DNA from: Aurantiochytrium sp. KH105
Taxonomy: Eukaryota; Sar; Bigyra; Thraustochytrida; Thraustochytriidae
DNA length: 64,000 nt
Direction: 5' to 3'
Assembly: GCA_003116975.1 (NCBI GenBank)
Contig: BGKB01000091.1
Coordinates: forward strand, 1 to 64,000
Shown here: positions 10,901 through 21,212 of the stretch, piece after piece
Layout: every line of letters begins with the position of its first letter
Position numbering within the stretch: position 1 is the first letter of the stretch
Translations under genes and position numbers: made by a program
Notes under the pieces: generated by a model
Told to the model about the DNA's origin: nothing
What the model saw: only the letters and a program-made list of their open reading frames with translations
Database searches by the model: none

Positions 10901-11274
10901 AGCGCGATCCACGCAAGCTCGCCCCACTTGAGCTCAAATTGTGTGGTACCTGTGGTCGAGGCCTGACCTTGATCCCGTCTGCCAGCTAAAAGCGATGGAA
11001 GTGCCTTGAACAGCGGTAGCAAGACGTACTCCACGCACTGCTCTAGACTCACCGACGGCTGTTCCTTTACGATCATGGAAAGTTGCTGACAGTGATACGC
11101 TGCCTGGGCGTCGAGTTCTAGGTCGCGGCCACGTTCTGCCGGCAGGGTGAGCGCCGCTTTCTCGCAAACTGCGCGCATGAGTGCCATGCAGGCCGGCTTG
11201 AGCGCTTCAAAGGCCGCGCGCTGCTCAAGTGGCGGCGCGCGGCCTACGGCTGCGGCGCGGGCGCCCGGGCTCAT
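7903..11274 (-). CDS. TTI1: TTI1-like HEAT-repeat protein of the TTT complex
   Basis: A single-exon protein of 1,123 residues, close to human TTI1 (about 1,090). It is almost wholly alpha-helical repeats. The N-terminus matches the family pattern, with FEALKPACMALM near residue 24 and CVEYVLLPLFKAL near 80. The family block LPGVSGVLGGIIMEDFKSG near residue 260 parallels the LPGIS...GDFKQG segment of animal TTI1. Acidic low-complexity linkers occur near residues 310-340 and 820-860. Known role: TTI1 with TEL2 and TTI2 stabilises PI3K-related kinases (mTOR, ATM, ATR, DNA-PK) together with Hsp90. Start ATG at 11274; no intron needed. Its stop lies about 200 bases from the end of the ABC gene (convergent). 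Confidence 0.85.
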   Translation of the reverse strand: MSPGARAAAVGRAPPLEQRAAFEALKPACMALMRAVCEKAALTLPAERGRDLELDAQAAYHCQQLSMIVKEQPSVSLEQCVEYVLLPLFKALPSLLAGRRDQGQASTTGTTQFELKWGELAWIALFNCVQSILSQCTPAFLAERPDIILQTLDASLAGLDLGKSEEVLYAAVSALRAAFGPNVNKARHFTGHGGATWQALAAPQGQNAVLHGLFAHTTLRLLETAKVQRARRLRIACLETAQVLLDGVGAARPEAVEEVLPGVSGVLGGIIMEDFKSGSTVRAAAIEAWTPAICCVLSDIRTISVPAETHASPDTHHENSNSPYEETASSAEKSGDNSESARKWAEYVSEQRPRRRPHLAETCARLDVMLRAILRHEHVSGPGSRVAQMSLVGLASCLIQECTRTMVDNSPAGPTRTLLSTLVEILVTMEVSEDPDTSALAQTARQECSQKLGNTTCASEVDEGVWGTHVAPALDECLRDALRELPSVARSKGEAAFRHSLATCEALIRSVGPTRLQVILGAWSPLQPILTTIELHKDHDERALVSSDYNTLDVAYPARRFVHFQEGATRDALDRMLTALFSSKAGARRELYSELLVCVQGTGASDRHEAWLLLAFLMRAAGSDLEPELCRDCVHACVENLRADEVVSAASNGASRRLLVSLQLEVLGQCFLQQQEDQYGVARRLLVEALFPILVHASSERAIVADSATAALGCLAVGCGYANRVELIHENIDYLLDATSMWLEDLESFPQTANILLTLLRILRQAPLPQRLKPFLRDMIDGVLHALEMRRGDFGPKEAKLTSNLLGVLQAALRILPNGETHEESESIAPREEDPLGALVDEFESATRTFAEVNVDAIDETLDPSASNEDPSAGVGEDIAPKQEASFEENLAKTILLHCRHFTRHADLASRRLALEGVAQALRVLSGNRDELLPMIHEAWRGIEASLSSEQSAAVLAACFNVVTVCIRLAPDFMKRRYVHNGPWRVTCTSLRAAAQTRERRGQHEIELILGELACAESALTQLPRNSALAKESFLLGKLAIDLLPDESFRIGALRVLRAVATFSPDALWLEVATFVVRNRDFACDKLDVDASELPRESEMAQGLRALDNEELKEILQLMDSHA

Positions 11275-11812
11275 TGCCGCAGAGGACCGCGCGAGCTCAC
11301 GATGATGGCAACTTATTGTGAATTTGGTTGAGATTGCAGAAAAAACAAAGAAAGAAGAAGAAAGGAAGCATCTCTTTTCGCCACATCTGCGTCAGGCCTT
11401 GTGATGTGGTTCTTTGTGGAATAGTTCTGGTTGGCTCAGCTCAGGTCGTGCCACCCATCAGACCATCAGCTAAGAAAACGCAACAATGTCCAAGAGAGCT
11501 CAGGTCAAGTCAGACAGTATGAATATAAAGTCGAATTCAAGCTAGCCCTGTCTTTGTCCGAGACATTGTTTGTGCTGATCGCACAGAGCTAACATTTCTT
11601 AACAAGCTTCATGTCACGATAGGTGTTGCTGCTCTTTTCGTGGCAAGGCCATTCTGTCGTTTATTGATAAGATTACAATTACAATCTAGCTGAGTTTGAT
11701 GATAAAGGAAACATTCCTGAAGTCTTGCAGCATCGGTGCCAACGCGCTCCAGCTTTGGTCTTTCCACTTGGATCGCTCTATAGTAACGAAAGATCGCTGC
11801 ATTGAACGTATC
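11275..11812. other. Intergenic, AT-richer, no supported gene
   Basis: 5' flank of TTI1 and 3' flank of the small predicted gene. It contains a purine-rich stretch (aagaaagaagaagaaagg) near 11350 just upstream of TTI1. Confidence 0.5.
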
Positions 11813-12249
11813 TCATCGGTGGTCACCCATGAAAAAGATGATATAAGCTGCCTCAAAACTCCATCGAGAGTATTTCACGATTGGAAGCAACCTGGGCAAA
11901 ATATGCGTCGTCCCGCGCCGTCCATCGACGCACACGACAAGCTACGCCCTGATGGACAACGTAGAACGCTAGTGCAGTCTCGAGTTCCGCCATTCTGTTT
12001 GCGACGAGCATTCCACAAGTTCACAGTGTGCCAAGGTCAGCAATCTACTACCCACTACGTTTCAAGAAAGCGCGCATGCAACGGCGAACACCTGACCTAC
12101 CTTGATGCTTCAACGCGTACAGTCACCTTGCTTGTCTTGAAGTCTACATCCTCGACGTGACACGGAAACTTTTCAGCGCCTTTGCGTCCGTAGAACATGA
12201 GCAGCGCGGAGAGGATGATGGCGCTCACGAGGTTCGACTCCACCATCAT
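11813..12249 (-). CDS. Possible two-exon small membrane protein
   Basis: Exon 1 (12249..12101) encodes about 50 residues starting MMVESNLVSAII, with a hydrophobic segment (VSAIILSALLMFYG) at about residues 7-20, then a Lys/Val-rich soluble part. It ends at an excellent donor (caag then GTAGGTCAGG). The best phase-compatible acceptor is tttgcccag at 11892, giving a second exon 11891..11813 and a total of about 75 residues. Another acceptor further on would give a longer tail, so the C-terminus is unsure. An in-frame ATG at 12303 could extend the N-terminus. No family is recognised; a single-pass ER or organelle membrane protein is the inference. Divergent from HEATR3. Confidence 0.35.
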
Positions 12250-12788
12250 CGTTTCTCTTCCGCGATTCTTGTCTCCTTGCTGCGGGCCGAGCTCTCTGTG
12301 CATTCGCGAATTAATTCGTCACGCCCTGGCGTTCACCACCCGCCGCGCGTCTCTCCCGCCGTCAGTCGGAGTTCCGCTGCCGCGTGTGCAGCCCCGCCGC
12401 GCCTCGACGCCCCGCCGCGCCGAGGAGGCCTGCCCTCTCCTCGCCCCGCCCCCGGGGCCCACGTACACGCGCAGAACCAGCGCCTGCATCGCGCCGGCGC
12501 GCTCGCCCACGAAGGCGCGGCGCGTCTCGCCAAACCCCCTCGCCCGAGGCGCTGCCGCGCGCCCGCGCTCTCCAGGCGCAGCGCAGCGCAGCGCAGCGCA
12601 GGCAGAGCAGCGCGCTCCAGGCGCAGCGCGGAGCGAGCCGCGGCAGAGCGCCTCTGCCGGCCGGCGCCTCGCGACCACTGGCTGCCGCGGCGGGAGCCTC
12701 CGGGCCAAGCGGAGCCGGAGCCAGACAGGCCCTGCGGCCGCGCGGCAGTCCGCGAGCGCGCGGAGCGGGGCGGGAGTCGGGAGGCGAG
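12250..12788. promoter_or_regulatory. GC-rich upstream region and leader of HEATR3
   Basis: Very GC-rich, C-rich up to about 12580 and then G-rich towards the ATG, with short gcgca repeats at 12579-12600. Open frames on both strands here have biased Ala/Arg/Pro composition and are not credible. Confidence 0.5.
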
Positions 12789-14672
12789 ATGGCCAAGGCG
12801 CGGGCGCGGCGGACCAAGGGCCAGCGGCGGGCGCGGCAACGCGCCGCTGCGGCGGGGCCCGTGGGCCAGGGCGCGCCCAAGGAGGAGAAGCAGCCGCAGC
12901 AGCAGCAGCAGCAGCAGCAGAGCGGCGCGGAGGCGCGGCACGCGGCGCGCAAGGACAGGACGCGGAGGGACGCGCTCGCGCTCATCAGGGCGCTGCAGTC
13001 CGGAGAGACGCAGGACCGCATCCAAGGCCTGCTGGCGCTGGCGTCCACCTTCGAGGCCGGCCCCGAAAAGGCGCAGGAGCAGTCCGAGGTCTTCGAGGTC
13101 CTGTTCACGGCCGGCGCGCTCCCGGTCTTCGTGGCGCGACTTTCGGACGGCGATGCCTCTGTGCGCCACTTAGCAAGCGGCATCATGTGCAACATGTGCA
13201 GCGCCGGCGGCGCCGAGGTCGCCTCGCGCCTCATTCATGTCGGCATCCACACCGCCGCCCTCGAACTTGCCAAACGCGGCATCCCTACAGAATCGAAAGA
13301 GCTTGCCACGCAGGCCATGCAGACGCGCGTCCGCGCACTCGATCTCTTGGCCGAGCTCTGCGCATCGTCGCCTGCTGCGCTTCGAGCGCTCGAGGACCTC
13401 GACGGGTCCGCCTTCCTCGCGGTGGCAGGAATCCTCGAGACCCAGCACGCAGAGAACCTCGAGCTGGCAAGCGAGACCGTCGAGGTCGTTGCTCGGCTCC
13501 TCAACGTAGCTCTCGAAAGCAATCCGGCCCTGGCGCGTGCAGCAGTGCAGAGCGAGGCTGCCTGCAAGACACTCACCACATTTTGCGCGCGCGCGCCTCT
13601 CCCGCAAGCGGAGAACGTAGCATTGAGGCTTGCTCACGCCCGAGCTGTTCTGCATGCAGTCTCGGCCCTCATGTCTATGGCGGGAGCCACACCGGAGACG
13701 GCGCAAAAGCTGGCACCTCAGGAGGTTTTTGCTCGCATGCTCAGCATTGTCAACGAGATTCTCAATGCTGACGATGTTGACACCGAGACTGCATCTCTTG
13801 CGCTCGAAGTCGTCACGAGCGCCTGCGCAGTATCCGTCGACGCCACCGATGGAAACGATGGTCCTAGCGCGCATGAACGTGCGCTGCGCCGAGCGTGCGC
13901 TGATATGGTGGGCCAGAACCAAATTGCGCAGCGCTGTGCGCACATTGTTCGCTCTAGCGAAGAGGCTCTCGACTCCTCCATTGCCCAGGAGTTAGCTCCT
14001 CGCGCGTGCGGGCTGTTGGACAACCTCGTACAGAACGCGAGCCTCGCCAGGGTCGCAGCTCTCGATCCTCAAGGAATGGGAACGGCTGGCATTCAGGTTC
14101 TTTCCGCAATGCTGATCGCTGCCGACCAGGGCGGTGAGGACGCGATGACTTCACTTGAGGACTTTGCCGATATGATGACCGCTTTCCTTTGGTCCTTGGC
14201 TCGCCGCGTCGCTGCGTCTCGAGAAGAAATGGGTCCAAAGGACACCCCGCTTTCCTGGAAGCTCTCTAATGAACAGCTCGGGGTACTCGTCGCTGCCTTG
14301 CAACAAGAGCTACCTCCGAATGCTCGTGCCAATACCGTCGGAGTTCTGGGCGTACTTGGTATGGATTTTACCGCCTGGGATACTGACGCAATGACCAGGA
14401 TAGGCACGGCCGTGCTCGGCGCGGTCACGGACGTTTCTCTCTTGGTCGTGACGCAGGCGATGGACTCTGCGATTGATATTTTTGCGGCTGACGAGCTCCA
14501 CGAGCTTTTTGTGCGACTCTCGGGCCTCTCTGTGCTGAAGACGGCACTTCCAAGGCTACGCGCTTGCCTCAACGACTCGGCAGCGCGCATCGATCCCCAG
14601 GTCGTTGCGCTTGTGTTGAGCAATGGCGAGGACTTTGTGCAATATAAGCAGGACTTTATTCGCCAGCATTAG
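12789..14672 (+). CDS. HEATR3: HEATR3/SYO1-like ribosomal protein import chaperone
   Basis: A 627-residue single-exon protein, close to human HEATR3 (680). A strongly basic N-terminus of about 50 residues (MAKARARRTKGQRRARQR) contains a polyQ run. Helical ARM/HEAT repeats fill the rest, beginning RRDALALIRALQSG near residue 60, with RLSDGDASVRHLASGIMCNM near 120. A disordered acidic or Ser insert is absent. Known role: SYO1/HEATR3 chaperones uL18 and uL5 and couples them to importin for 5S RNP assembly in the nucleus. The assignment rests on repeat layout, basic N-terminus and length, not on a catalytic motif. ATG 12789 is preferred because the upstream in-frame sequence is GC-repeat leader. 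Confidence 0.68.
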   Translation: MAKARARRTKGQRRARQRAAAAGPVGQGAPKEEKQPQQQQQQQQSGAEARHAARKDRTRRDALALIRALQSGETQDRIQGLLALASTFEAGPEKAQEQSEVFEVLFTAGALPVFVARLSDGDASVRHLASGIMCNMCSAGGAEVASRLIHVGIHTAALELAKRGIPTESKELATQAMQTRVRALDLLAELCASSPAALRALEDLDGSAFLAVAGILETQHAENLELASETVEVVARLLNVALESNPALARAAVQSEAACKTLTTFCARAPLPQAENVALRLAHARAVLHAVSALMSMAGATPETAQKLAPQEVFARMLSIVNEILNADDVDTETASLALEVVTSACAVSVDATDGNDGPSAHERALRRACADMVGQNQIAQRCAHIVRSSEEALDSSIAQELAPRACGLLDNLVQNASLARVAALDPQGMGTAGIQVLSAMLIAADQGGEDAMTSLEDFADMMTAFLWSLARRVAASREEMGPKDTPLSWKLSNEQLGVLVAALQQELPPNARANTVGVLGVLGMDFTAWDTDAMTRIGTAVLGAVTDVSLLVVTQAMDSAIDIFAADELHELFVRLSGLSVLKTALPRLRACLNDSAARIDPQVVALVLSNGEDFVQYKQDFIRQH

Positions 14673-14977
14673 CAAATCGATTGGATAGAAGATCCATGGC
14701 TTGCGCGTGGATCTGCCTGTGGAAATGTGTTGAAGGGAATCAAAATAGATGCTGATCAAGCGCCTGTCACCCAAAGCGCTTATTTTCTGGGGAAGATGGC
14801 GCCCAAAACAAACTAACAAACAAGCATGCAAACAAACGAACAAACCGTGAAGTAAAGATAAAAGAATTTCCTACATCCGAAATGTGGCTCATGAGTGAGA
14901 TGTGAAATGTGGAAACGAGATGATGAAGACTTCTTTTTCCCCTTGCAAAATTGGACTGATATTCATGCAGCATGCTC
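14673..14977. other. Convergent 3' gap, HEATR3 / kinesin
   Basis: 305 bases with CAAA-rich sequence at 14808-14847 (caaacaaac repeats). No gene seen. Confidence 0.6.
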
Positions 14978-17900
14978 TTACATAATTTCACAGGCCTTGG
15001 ATGACGAAGCTGCGCCCACAGACTGGTTTCCAAATTCCTGCGTCGCCTCGAGCGCCTTCGTCTTGCTTTCCAGCTCCTTGATGTCATCATTCCGCTTGGT
15101 CAGCTCGTTTGTAAGTATCTGAATCTTGTCTTCGAGATCCTTTTTCGCATGCTCTGCAGCTTGCGTTTTCAATTCTGCCTCTTGAAGCTGTCCTTGCATG
15201 TCTTCGAGCTTTTGCTCCATCATCAGATAATGAGAGTCAACCTCGTTTCTCGTCACCTCGCCACTGCCGTCGTCCTCGACAGGATTCGAGTCGCTATTTT
15301 CTTCAATAGCGCCTTTGTTTGAGAACTTGACAGATCGCCGCGAGCCGCGGCGCGGCTCACGATCTGGCTCTGCCTCTTCCTTCGTCTCGGGAGGCGCAGC
15401 GTACCTGGCCTTACGCATCGAGGCAATCTCGGGATCTGGACTTCCCCAAACCTGAAACTCGAGCGGTTGCGTCTGCACATAGGATGCAAAGGCTTCATCG
15501 ACGCGTATTTTAAAGCGAGTCACATGATCAAAGCGTGGATTAATTGACACGGTCTCGCAAGCGGGCGTGCGATGTGCCTCCTCGTTGTAGAACTTGTACG
15601 AGACGGCGACCTGGTTGGAAAGCTTCTTGGGAAGACCATCCGCAGCGTGGACTGTGACGGCGACGCGCAGCTCGGTCCCCTGAATGTCTGCCAGCGTGGT
15701 TTCCTCATCGGTGTCGAATTGTTCGAGTGCCTCAACTTGCTTCTCATCCAAAGTTACCGAGACGTGCAGAGCGCCGTCCGTCTTGCCCTGGAACTGAATA
15801 ACGGGCGGTGTATCGTCAATATTGATAAAGAATCCCAGGGGCGCAAGCATTACGTAAGCTTTACCAATGAGCTGCTCTTCCGGCGGATCAAAAAAGGGGT
15901 CGTACTCTTCGCCGTATATTTCTTCCACCTCGGCGAGGTCCCTTCCTGCGTCCACAAAATCTTCATACATCTCTCGCATCAGGTACAAGCGATTGACAAA
16001 CTTTTCCAGAGACCACATGTTGGGAATATCGTCCTCCCCGTGGCTGACGCGAATCCACACGGTTGTTTCCATGGCACTGGCAATGGCATCTGCATCCGTC
16101 TGCTTTTCAAGGCGCGCTGGATTCGCGGACGCTGATCCTGATGCGACGCTCGACGATGCGGTGGTTGCCGCCACGAGCTGCAGACCAAAGTCTTTGCCCT
16201 TATTGAGCTCGTCGGAAATGGCATTTGCCTCGGAGACCAAGGGAAGGGTCCTCAGAATTTCGCCTTCAAGCACGGCGCGCTTCCGGCGTTCATCATCTTT
16301 TGCCGCCTGCAATCGGTAAGTCGTATCGATTTGAGCCTGCAGCTTGGCCTCGAGCGCGCGCTGCTCTTGAACCATGCGTTCTCGCTCGGCATCTGTGGCG
16401 GCGCGGGCCTCCTCTTCGGCCCGACGTCGCTCCTGTGCCATTTGCGCCTCGAGAGCGCGCACCTTTTCCTGCATGGCTCGCGCTTCGCGCTCGGCACGCT
16501 CACGAGCCTCGCGTTCACCCTCCGTGAGACTGCTCATCTGAGCCTCGTTCAGCTCGAGCATAGCGCTATCCCAAGAATTCTTGGCCAAAAGAGCTTCTTT
16601 CTCTGTCGCACCATAGCCTCCTGTACAGGCTCCAGGAATCACGCAGATGAAGACATAGTTGTTTCCAACGACGATGCGATCGCCGTGCATCAGCTTGACC
16701 GTACCCTTCGCGGCTACGCGCTTCCCATTCACAAAAACCTTTGCTTCTCTACAAGCCTCCATGGACAGCTCATTTCCGACGCGAGAGACAACGCAGTGCT
16801 CCTTTTGAATGCTGAGACCGCTCAGAACGATGGTTTGCGGCTGCGGAGCGTCGGCGCGACCCGCTCTTGTCAAGCCTTCCTCGAAAAAATACATGAGAAC
16901 GCCAGACATGAGCGGGTCCTGGTTCACGTTCAGGATGTGAGGCGTACTGTGGGCCTTCTCCTGGTCGACGCCCATGCCAAGTTTCGCAAGCGCAGCGTCC
17001 CGCTGTACCATATGGTCTTGAGACTCCTTGAGTCGCTCTTCCCAGGTCATTTCAGACTCGCGCAAGAGGCGCTCGTTCTCGGACATTTCTTCCTTGATCC
17101 GTCGAACTTCGGCCGTGCCGGGCCGGGCCGCGCCGGCTGCGCCTGGAGCAGTCCCTTGCGCGAGCATGCGCCGCAGCTCCTCGATTTCCTCCTTAAGACC
17201 TCGAATGAGCTTTTGGTTTGGATCCTCGTTCACAACAGCCTTGTTCTTGATCTGCTTGGCTCTGTCTGCATACCGCAGCGTGCTCAGCGTCTCGTCGTAG
17301 TTGACGCATGAAGGGCTAATGGCCGCAATCATGACGGTCTTTGCATTGCCACCGAGCGAGTTCTTTAGCAAATGAGTGAGGACGGAGTCGCGATAAGGGA
17401 CCAAAACGCCTTTCTTCTTGGCATTCGTGGCGCGCTCGGCCAGGGCGGAAATGACATTGCCGAGTGCGGAAAGACTCTGGTTGATGGCGCAGCCTTCCTT
17501 GAGTCGGTCGCCGCTTGCACCCGTCCGATCGGCACGTTCGCTTCCAGCAAGATCGATCAGACTGACGGTCGAAACCTTGTCCATTGCTTTTCCAGCATCC
17601 TTGTCCACGGTCGTTTGCGTCACCACAACCTGGAAAATGGTATGTGCGCGCGAAGAGGTGGCGTTCATGGCTGTTGCCGCCACAGTTCGGGCGCGTGTTC
17701 CTGCATCCATGGCTTTGGAAATCTCATCATAGCTCCCAACCGCGCTCTTTGTAAGCCCTTGCACGTAGGGGCCTGTTTTGGGGTGGTCGCGAACTTTGAG
17801 CCCTTTGGCGTCACCGGCCGTGGGATTGAAGAGGTCACGCACCTTTTCATTGTAAATTTCGAGCATGCTGGCTTCCACTTTGAATGTCGTGTCGCTGCTC

Positions 17901-18404
17901 ATGTTGTTGGCAATCCGCTCAAATATCTGTCTGCAGGCGCGCGGCACGATGCCTTCAGCGCCAGGGTATCCAATCTAGAAGACAAATCGAAAGTTGAGCG
18001 CAATTTCTATCTCGTCAATCACCTTTTCCAAAAAGCCATCACTATTCTTGGCATTGGCTCAGCGGACGACCGTTTATACTTACCATGGAATGTGATTTTC
18101 CAGCTCCAGTCTGGCCGTATGCAAACAGGCTTACGTTGAAGCCCTTCCAAGCATTGTCGAGAACATCCACACCTAGATCCTGCCAGACAGTTTCTTGGTC
18201 TGCATGGTCCGGATGGTCTGCAGGGACAAAGGAATTGTACGAGTAGTCAAATGTGTACACCTTTTCAGCGCCCGTGTCGGGATTTACGATGGTAGTTTGC
18301 TGGGTGTTTTTGTCCATTTTGATAATGTTTCGCACGCCTTTAGCCTTTTCATACTCGTGAATAAAGGGCCGGACCCGTACCGCGACTCGAACAGCCTCCG
18401 CCAT
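14978..18404 (-). CDS. Kinesin-3 family motor with FHA domain and CaaX end
   Basis: Two exons, 18404..18084 and 17974..14978, join in phase 0 right after GQTGAGKSHSM, giving 1,105 residues. The motor domain (about 1-350) has P-loop GQTGAGKS, switch I NATSSRAH and switch II DLAGSE. A neck and short coil follow, then an FHA domain at about 470-560 (LSGLSIQKEHCVVS, NNYVFICV), a long coiled coil, a KIF1/KIF13-type stalk region at about 790-960, and a terminal coiled coil. Known: FHA plus this stalk marks kinesin-3 (Unc104/KIF1/KIF13), plus-end vesicle motors. Oddly, no PH domain is seen; instead the protein ends KACEIM, a CaaX motif with Met at X, predicting farnesylation. Start ATG at 18404. Confidence 0.93.
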
Positions 18405-19803
18405 CTTATCTCTTCAGCTCTTGTGCTGGTTTACCAAACGCGCTCAAGGACAGTTCTGTGCTCTCCAATTCTGTGCTCTCCAATTCTGTGCTCTCTCTCC
18501 CTCTCTCTGCCGCACCAGATGCGTGCGACAAATGGCCTTGCCTAGCGACAGTCCAGGCGCTCGTTGTTCTGCTCGTCTACCTGTTTGCCTCCTCGTCGGC
18601 GACACTTCTTGCCGTCGGTCAGCCTACGCGCGCCAGCAACAGCTCGCCCGAGCGAGCAAACAAACAAAGAAACAAACAATTAAAGGTCTCTGCAGGCTTG
18701 CGCAGGTCGTCACTTCGTCTTGAGTTCTTGGTTTTTCCTACTTTTTTACATGCTCTGTCTGTTCAGCTAATAATATTGATTATCAAACCAACGAGCAACT
18801 TGAGAAGCGCGAGTCCACGACGGCCGTTCTCAGGCTTACTTGCTAGCCACTATTATTCTGTCTGGAGGCAGATGAGGGAGGCTACAAAGAACCTGCCCTC
18901 TCATAGATTGAAGAGCGGCTGGCTTGCTTGCATGCTTGCAGCGCCTTTACCTAAGCCCGAGCTCGCACGCAACACGTGGCATTTGGCCCAGGTGAAACAG
19001 CAAGAGCGTAGCGCAGCCCGAAAGCTAGCTAGCTAGCTAGCCGACCAGCCAGCCAACCAGCCAGCCGGAGCGGCGCTGGCACGGGGCTCTGGCGACTGGC
19101 GTTGGCCGCACTGCACTTCCAGCGGGACACTGTAACGGTCACTACGCTGTCTCCTTTCGGAGGTTAGAGGGGTAGTGTAGACAAAAAAATCATCCGAATA
19201 TCCACTAATATTATACATTTGAGAACGAGTCGGTAGATTTTATTGCCAATAATAACCCCTTTAGTTCAAGTCGGAACAACCTCATATCCCGACCGCCGGG
19301 GCATCCCCGGAGTTCTTACCGACACTAAGCGCAGCTGTTTCTGCTATTTCTGCTTGCATGTCACCAAGGGCGCCAGACATAACAGCCTTTGCCTCCTCAT
19401 TGTTATTTTGCCGCCGCCGCCGCCGCAACCGCCGCTACCTTCAAACCTCATGAAAGAAACGGTGGTCGCCACTGCATGCATGTGATGGAGGTAGATCGTA
19501 TTACTAACTAGGCCCACTGCACTACACACCACAACGCAAGGGCTGCCCCAAAAGCAGCCGAGCACGGAACCTTTTTGCGACGGCTGACAGGCCGTCGTCT
19601 TCGGGACCCCGCGCGGGTCTCGAGAAGCGATCCTGTCCAAGGCGGCGGGCGGTCAGTTTCTCGTGGTGCGAATACTCGAAGCGAGGTCGGCCCGAGAGCC
19701 GGCTTCGCGTGCGAAGACCGCCTGCAAAGTCGAAATTCCAAAGTCTGCAGAACGGGCGAGGACGATTGATCCGAGCACTTCACTGACTCGCGCAGAGATC
19801 ATC
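18405..19803. other. Divergent upstream region, kinesin / unknown gene
   Basis: 1.4 kb without a supportable gene. It holds three near-copies of a 14-base unit (ctccaattctgtgc) at 18456-18497 just upstream of the kinesin ATG, a GCTA then CCAGC-type repeat at 19024-19068, and a short GCC run near 19412. Confidence 0.5.
19024..19068. repeat. (GCTA)n / (CCAGC)n compound repeat
   Basis: Four GCTA units followed by imperfect ccagc/ccaac units in the kinesin upstream gap. Confidence 0.85.
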
Positions 19804-21090
19804 ATGGACAGCCATACCTCAAGTTCACCAGCAAGCATCAACGAGCGCGTCGTGTACGTCATGCCAGAGGCTGCAGGGCATCAGGAACGATGGCGCAGAG
19901 CAAACAGAGGAGGAGAGGGCATCGTGTTCCGCGCCGCCGGGGTGGTCTCCGGAAGTAGCTACTTGCTCGCTGCATACTTTACGTTCAAGCAAATGCAAAT
20001 GCAAGCAGGCCGTACGCAAAGAAGCGACCTCTTGAAGGCATGGTGCTGCTTGGGGGTCATGCGATATGCCGCCACGATTCTGCCTCGACTGCGCGTTCTT
20101 GAGGCTTTTCTAGCGGTCCGCCTGGCTATCCACGCCTCGGCCGACGCGTCGGACACTGCACACGACGAAGCACAAGCAGCACCAGAAAAACGAGTCAATC
20201 GGCTAGAGACAAGAAGTTTGTCTGGAGAGAACCTTGGTTCCGCGCTGTTTGACTTTATTTTTGACAACGTTGCCGCTCGTTGCTGCAAATGTATTGAAGC
20301 CATAACGACACGAACGCGAAGTTGTGTTCTCGACGCCGTGAGAATCTTGCTCGTCAACGGAATCGCGAGCGCGTTGAGCGCGCTTTCTCAGCAGCAGCTC
20401 CAAGAGTACGCTCTCACCTTGCAAACCTCGTTATTATTGCTTGAGCGCGAGCGAGCCGCGCGTCAAAGCGCATCTCGGGAGTCCTTCATGCTCGATGATG
20501 ACCTCGAGCAAAGTGATGAATATTTGACCGAGGCATATCCCCCTTGGGAGGGCGCAGCTCCCGGGGAGAAGAAGGTGTGCTATTTGCGCGACATGACCGA
20601 CTATGGGGATGAGGATGTTCTCGGCGCCGAGAATGACAAAGACGACGACGACGACGACGACGACGACGACCACAACGAGGAGGAGGGCATGATCGCTGAT
20701 AATTTGCCAGCTTTTGATTTATATAAAAGGCAACAGTGGAGCATGAACGGTACTCTCGAGATGGACTGTCACGAAGGCAAAGTCCCAGAATATCAGGAAA
20801 GATTCGACCTGCACAACAAGGTCTTCCGTGAAGAAAAGGACTGTGAGGTGGACAAGCTCGGCTTTCTTGATGACGAAGAGAATGCAGACGTTTTGAACCG
20901 GCAACCCCCACTTTGCGGACTGCTTAGGGTTTCGGAAAGCACGTCTGCTCACTATGACGAGGTGTTCACGAATTCTATAAGATGCAAAGAGTTCCTACGC
21001 GAGGACCACAGCGAGGAGGAGTGCAAGGATGATTTCCCTGGAGATACGATGGAATCGATGATTGATTATGGCACATCCGAGATGCTTTGA
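19804..21090 (+). CDS. Unknown protein with Asp-rich acidic C-terminal half
   Basis: A 428-residue frame from ATG 19804 (atcatcatgg). The N-terminal half is helical with a moderately hydrophobic segment at about residues 39-60 (GIVFRAAGVVSGSSYLLAAY), a Cys pair (RCCKC) at about 160, and a Leu/Gln-rich helix at about 185-215. From about residue 230 it is strongly acidic, with an uninterrupted run of ten aspartates near 280 encoded by a GAC microsatellite. I do not recognise a family. The frame continues upstream without a stop to 19663, so an upstream start or exon is possible. Convergent with ZPR1, 122 bases between stops. Confidence 0.6.
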   Translation: MDSHTSSSPASINERVVYVMPEAAGHQERWRRANRGGEGIVFRAAGVVSGSSYLLAAYFTFKQMQMQAGRTQRSDLLKAWCCLGVMRYAATILPRLRVLEAFLAVRLAIHASADASDTAHDEAQAAPEKRVNRLETRSLSGENLGSALFDFIFDNVAARCCKCIEAITTRTRSCVLDAVRILLVNGIASALSALSQQQLQEYALTLQTSLLLLERERAARQSASRESFMLDDDLEQSDEYLTEAYPPWEGAAPGEKKVCYLRDMTDYGDEDVLGAENDKDDDDDDDDDDHNEEEGMIADNLPAFDLYKRQQWSMNGTLEMDCHEGKVPEYQERFDLHNKVFREEKDCEVDKLGFLDDEENADVLNRQPPLCGLLRVSESTSAHYDEVFTNSIRCKEFLREDHSEEECKDDFPGDTMESMIDYGTSEML

Positions 21091-21212
21091 GCAATACATG
21101 AAGACTAGTGTGGTATACGCATGACTCTGTTCAGGGGCAGTCCATACAACATATAAAAGGAAAACGAAGAAAGACTTTTTTCCACCTCGTGCACATTCGA
21201 TAGAGAATGTAA

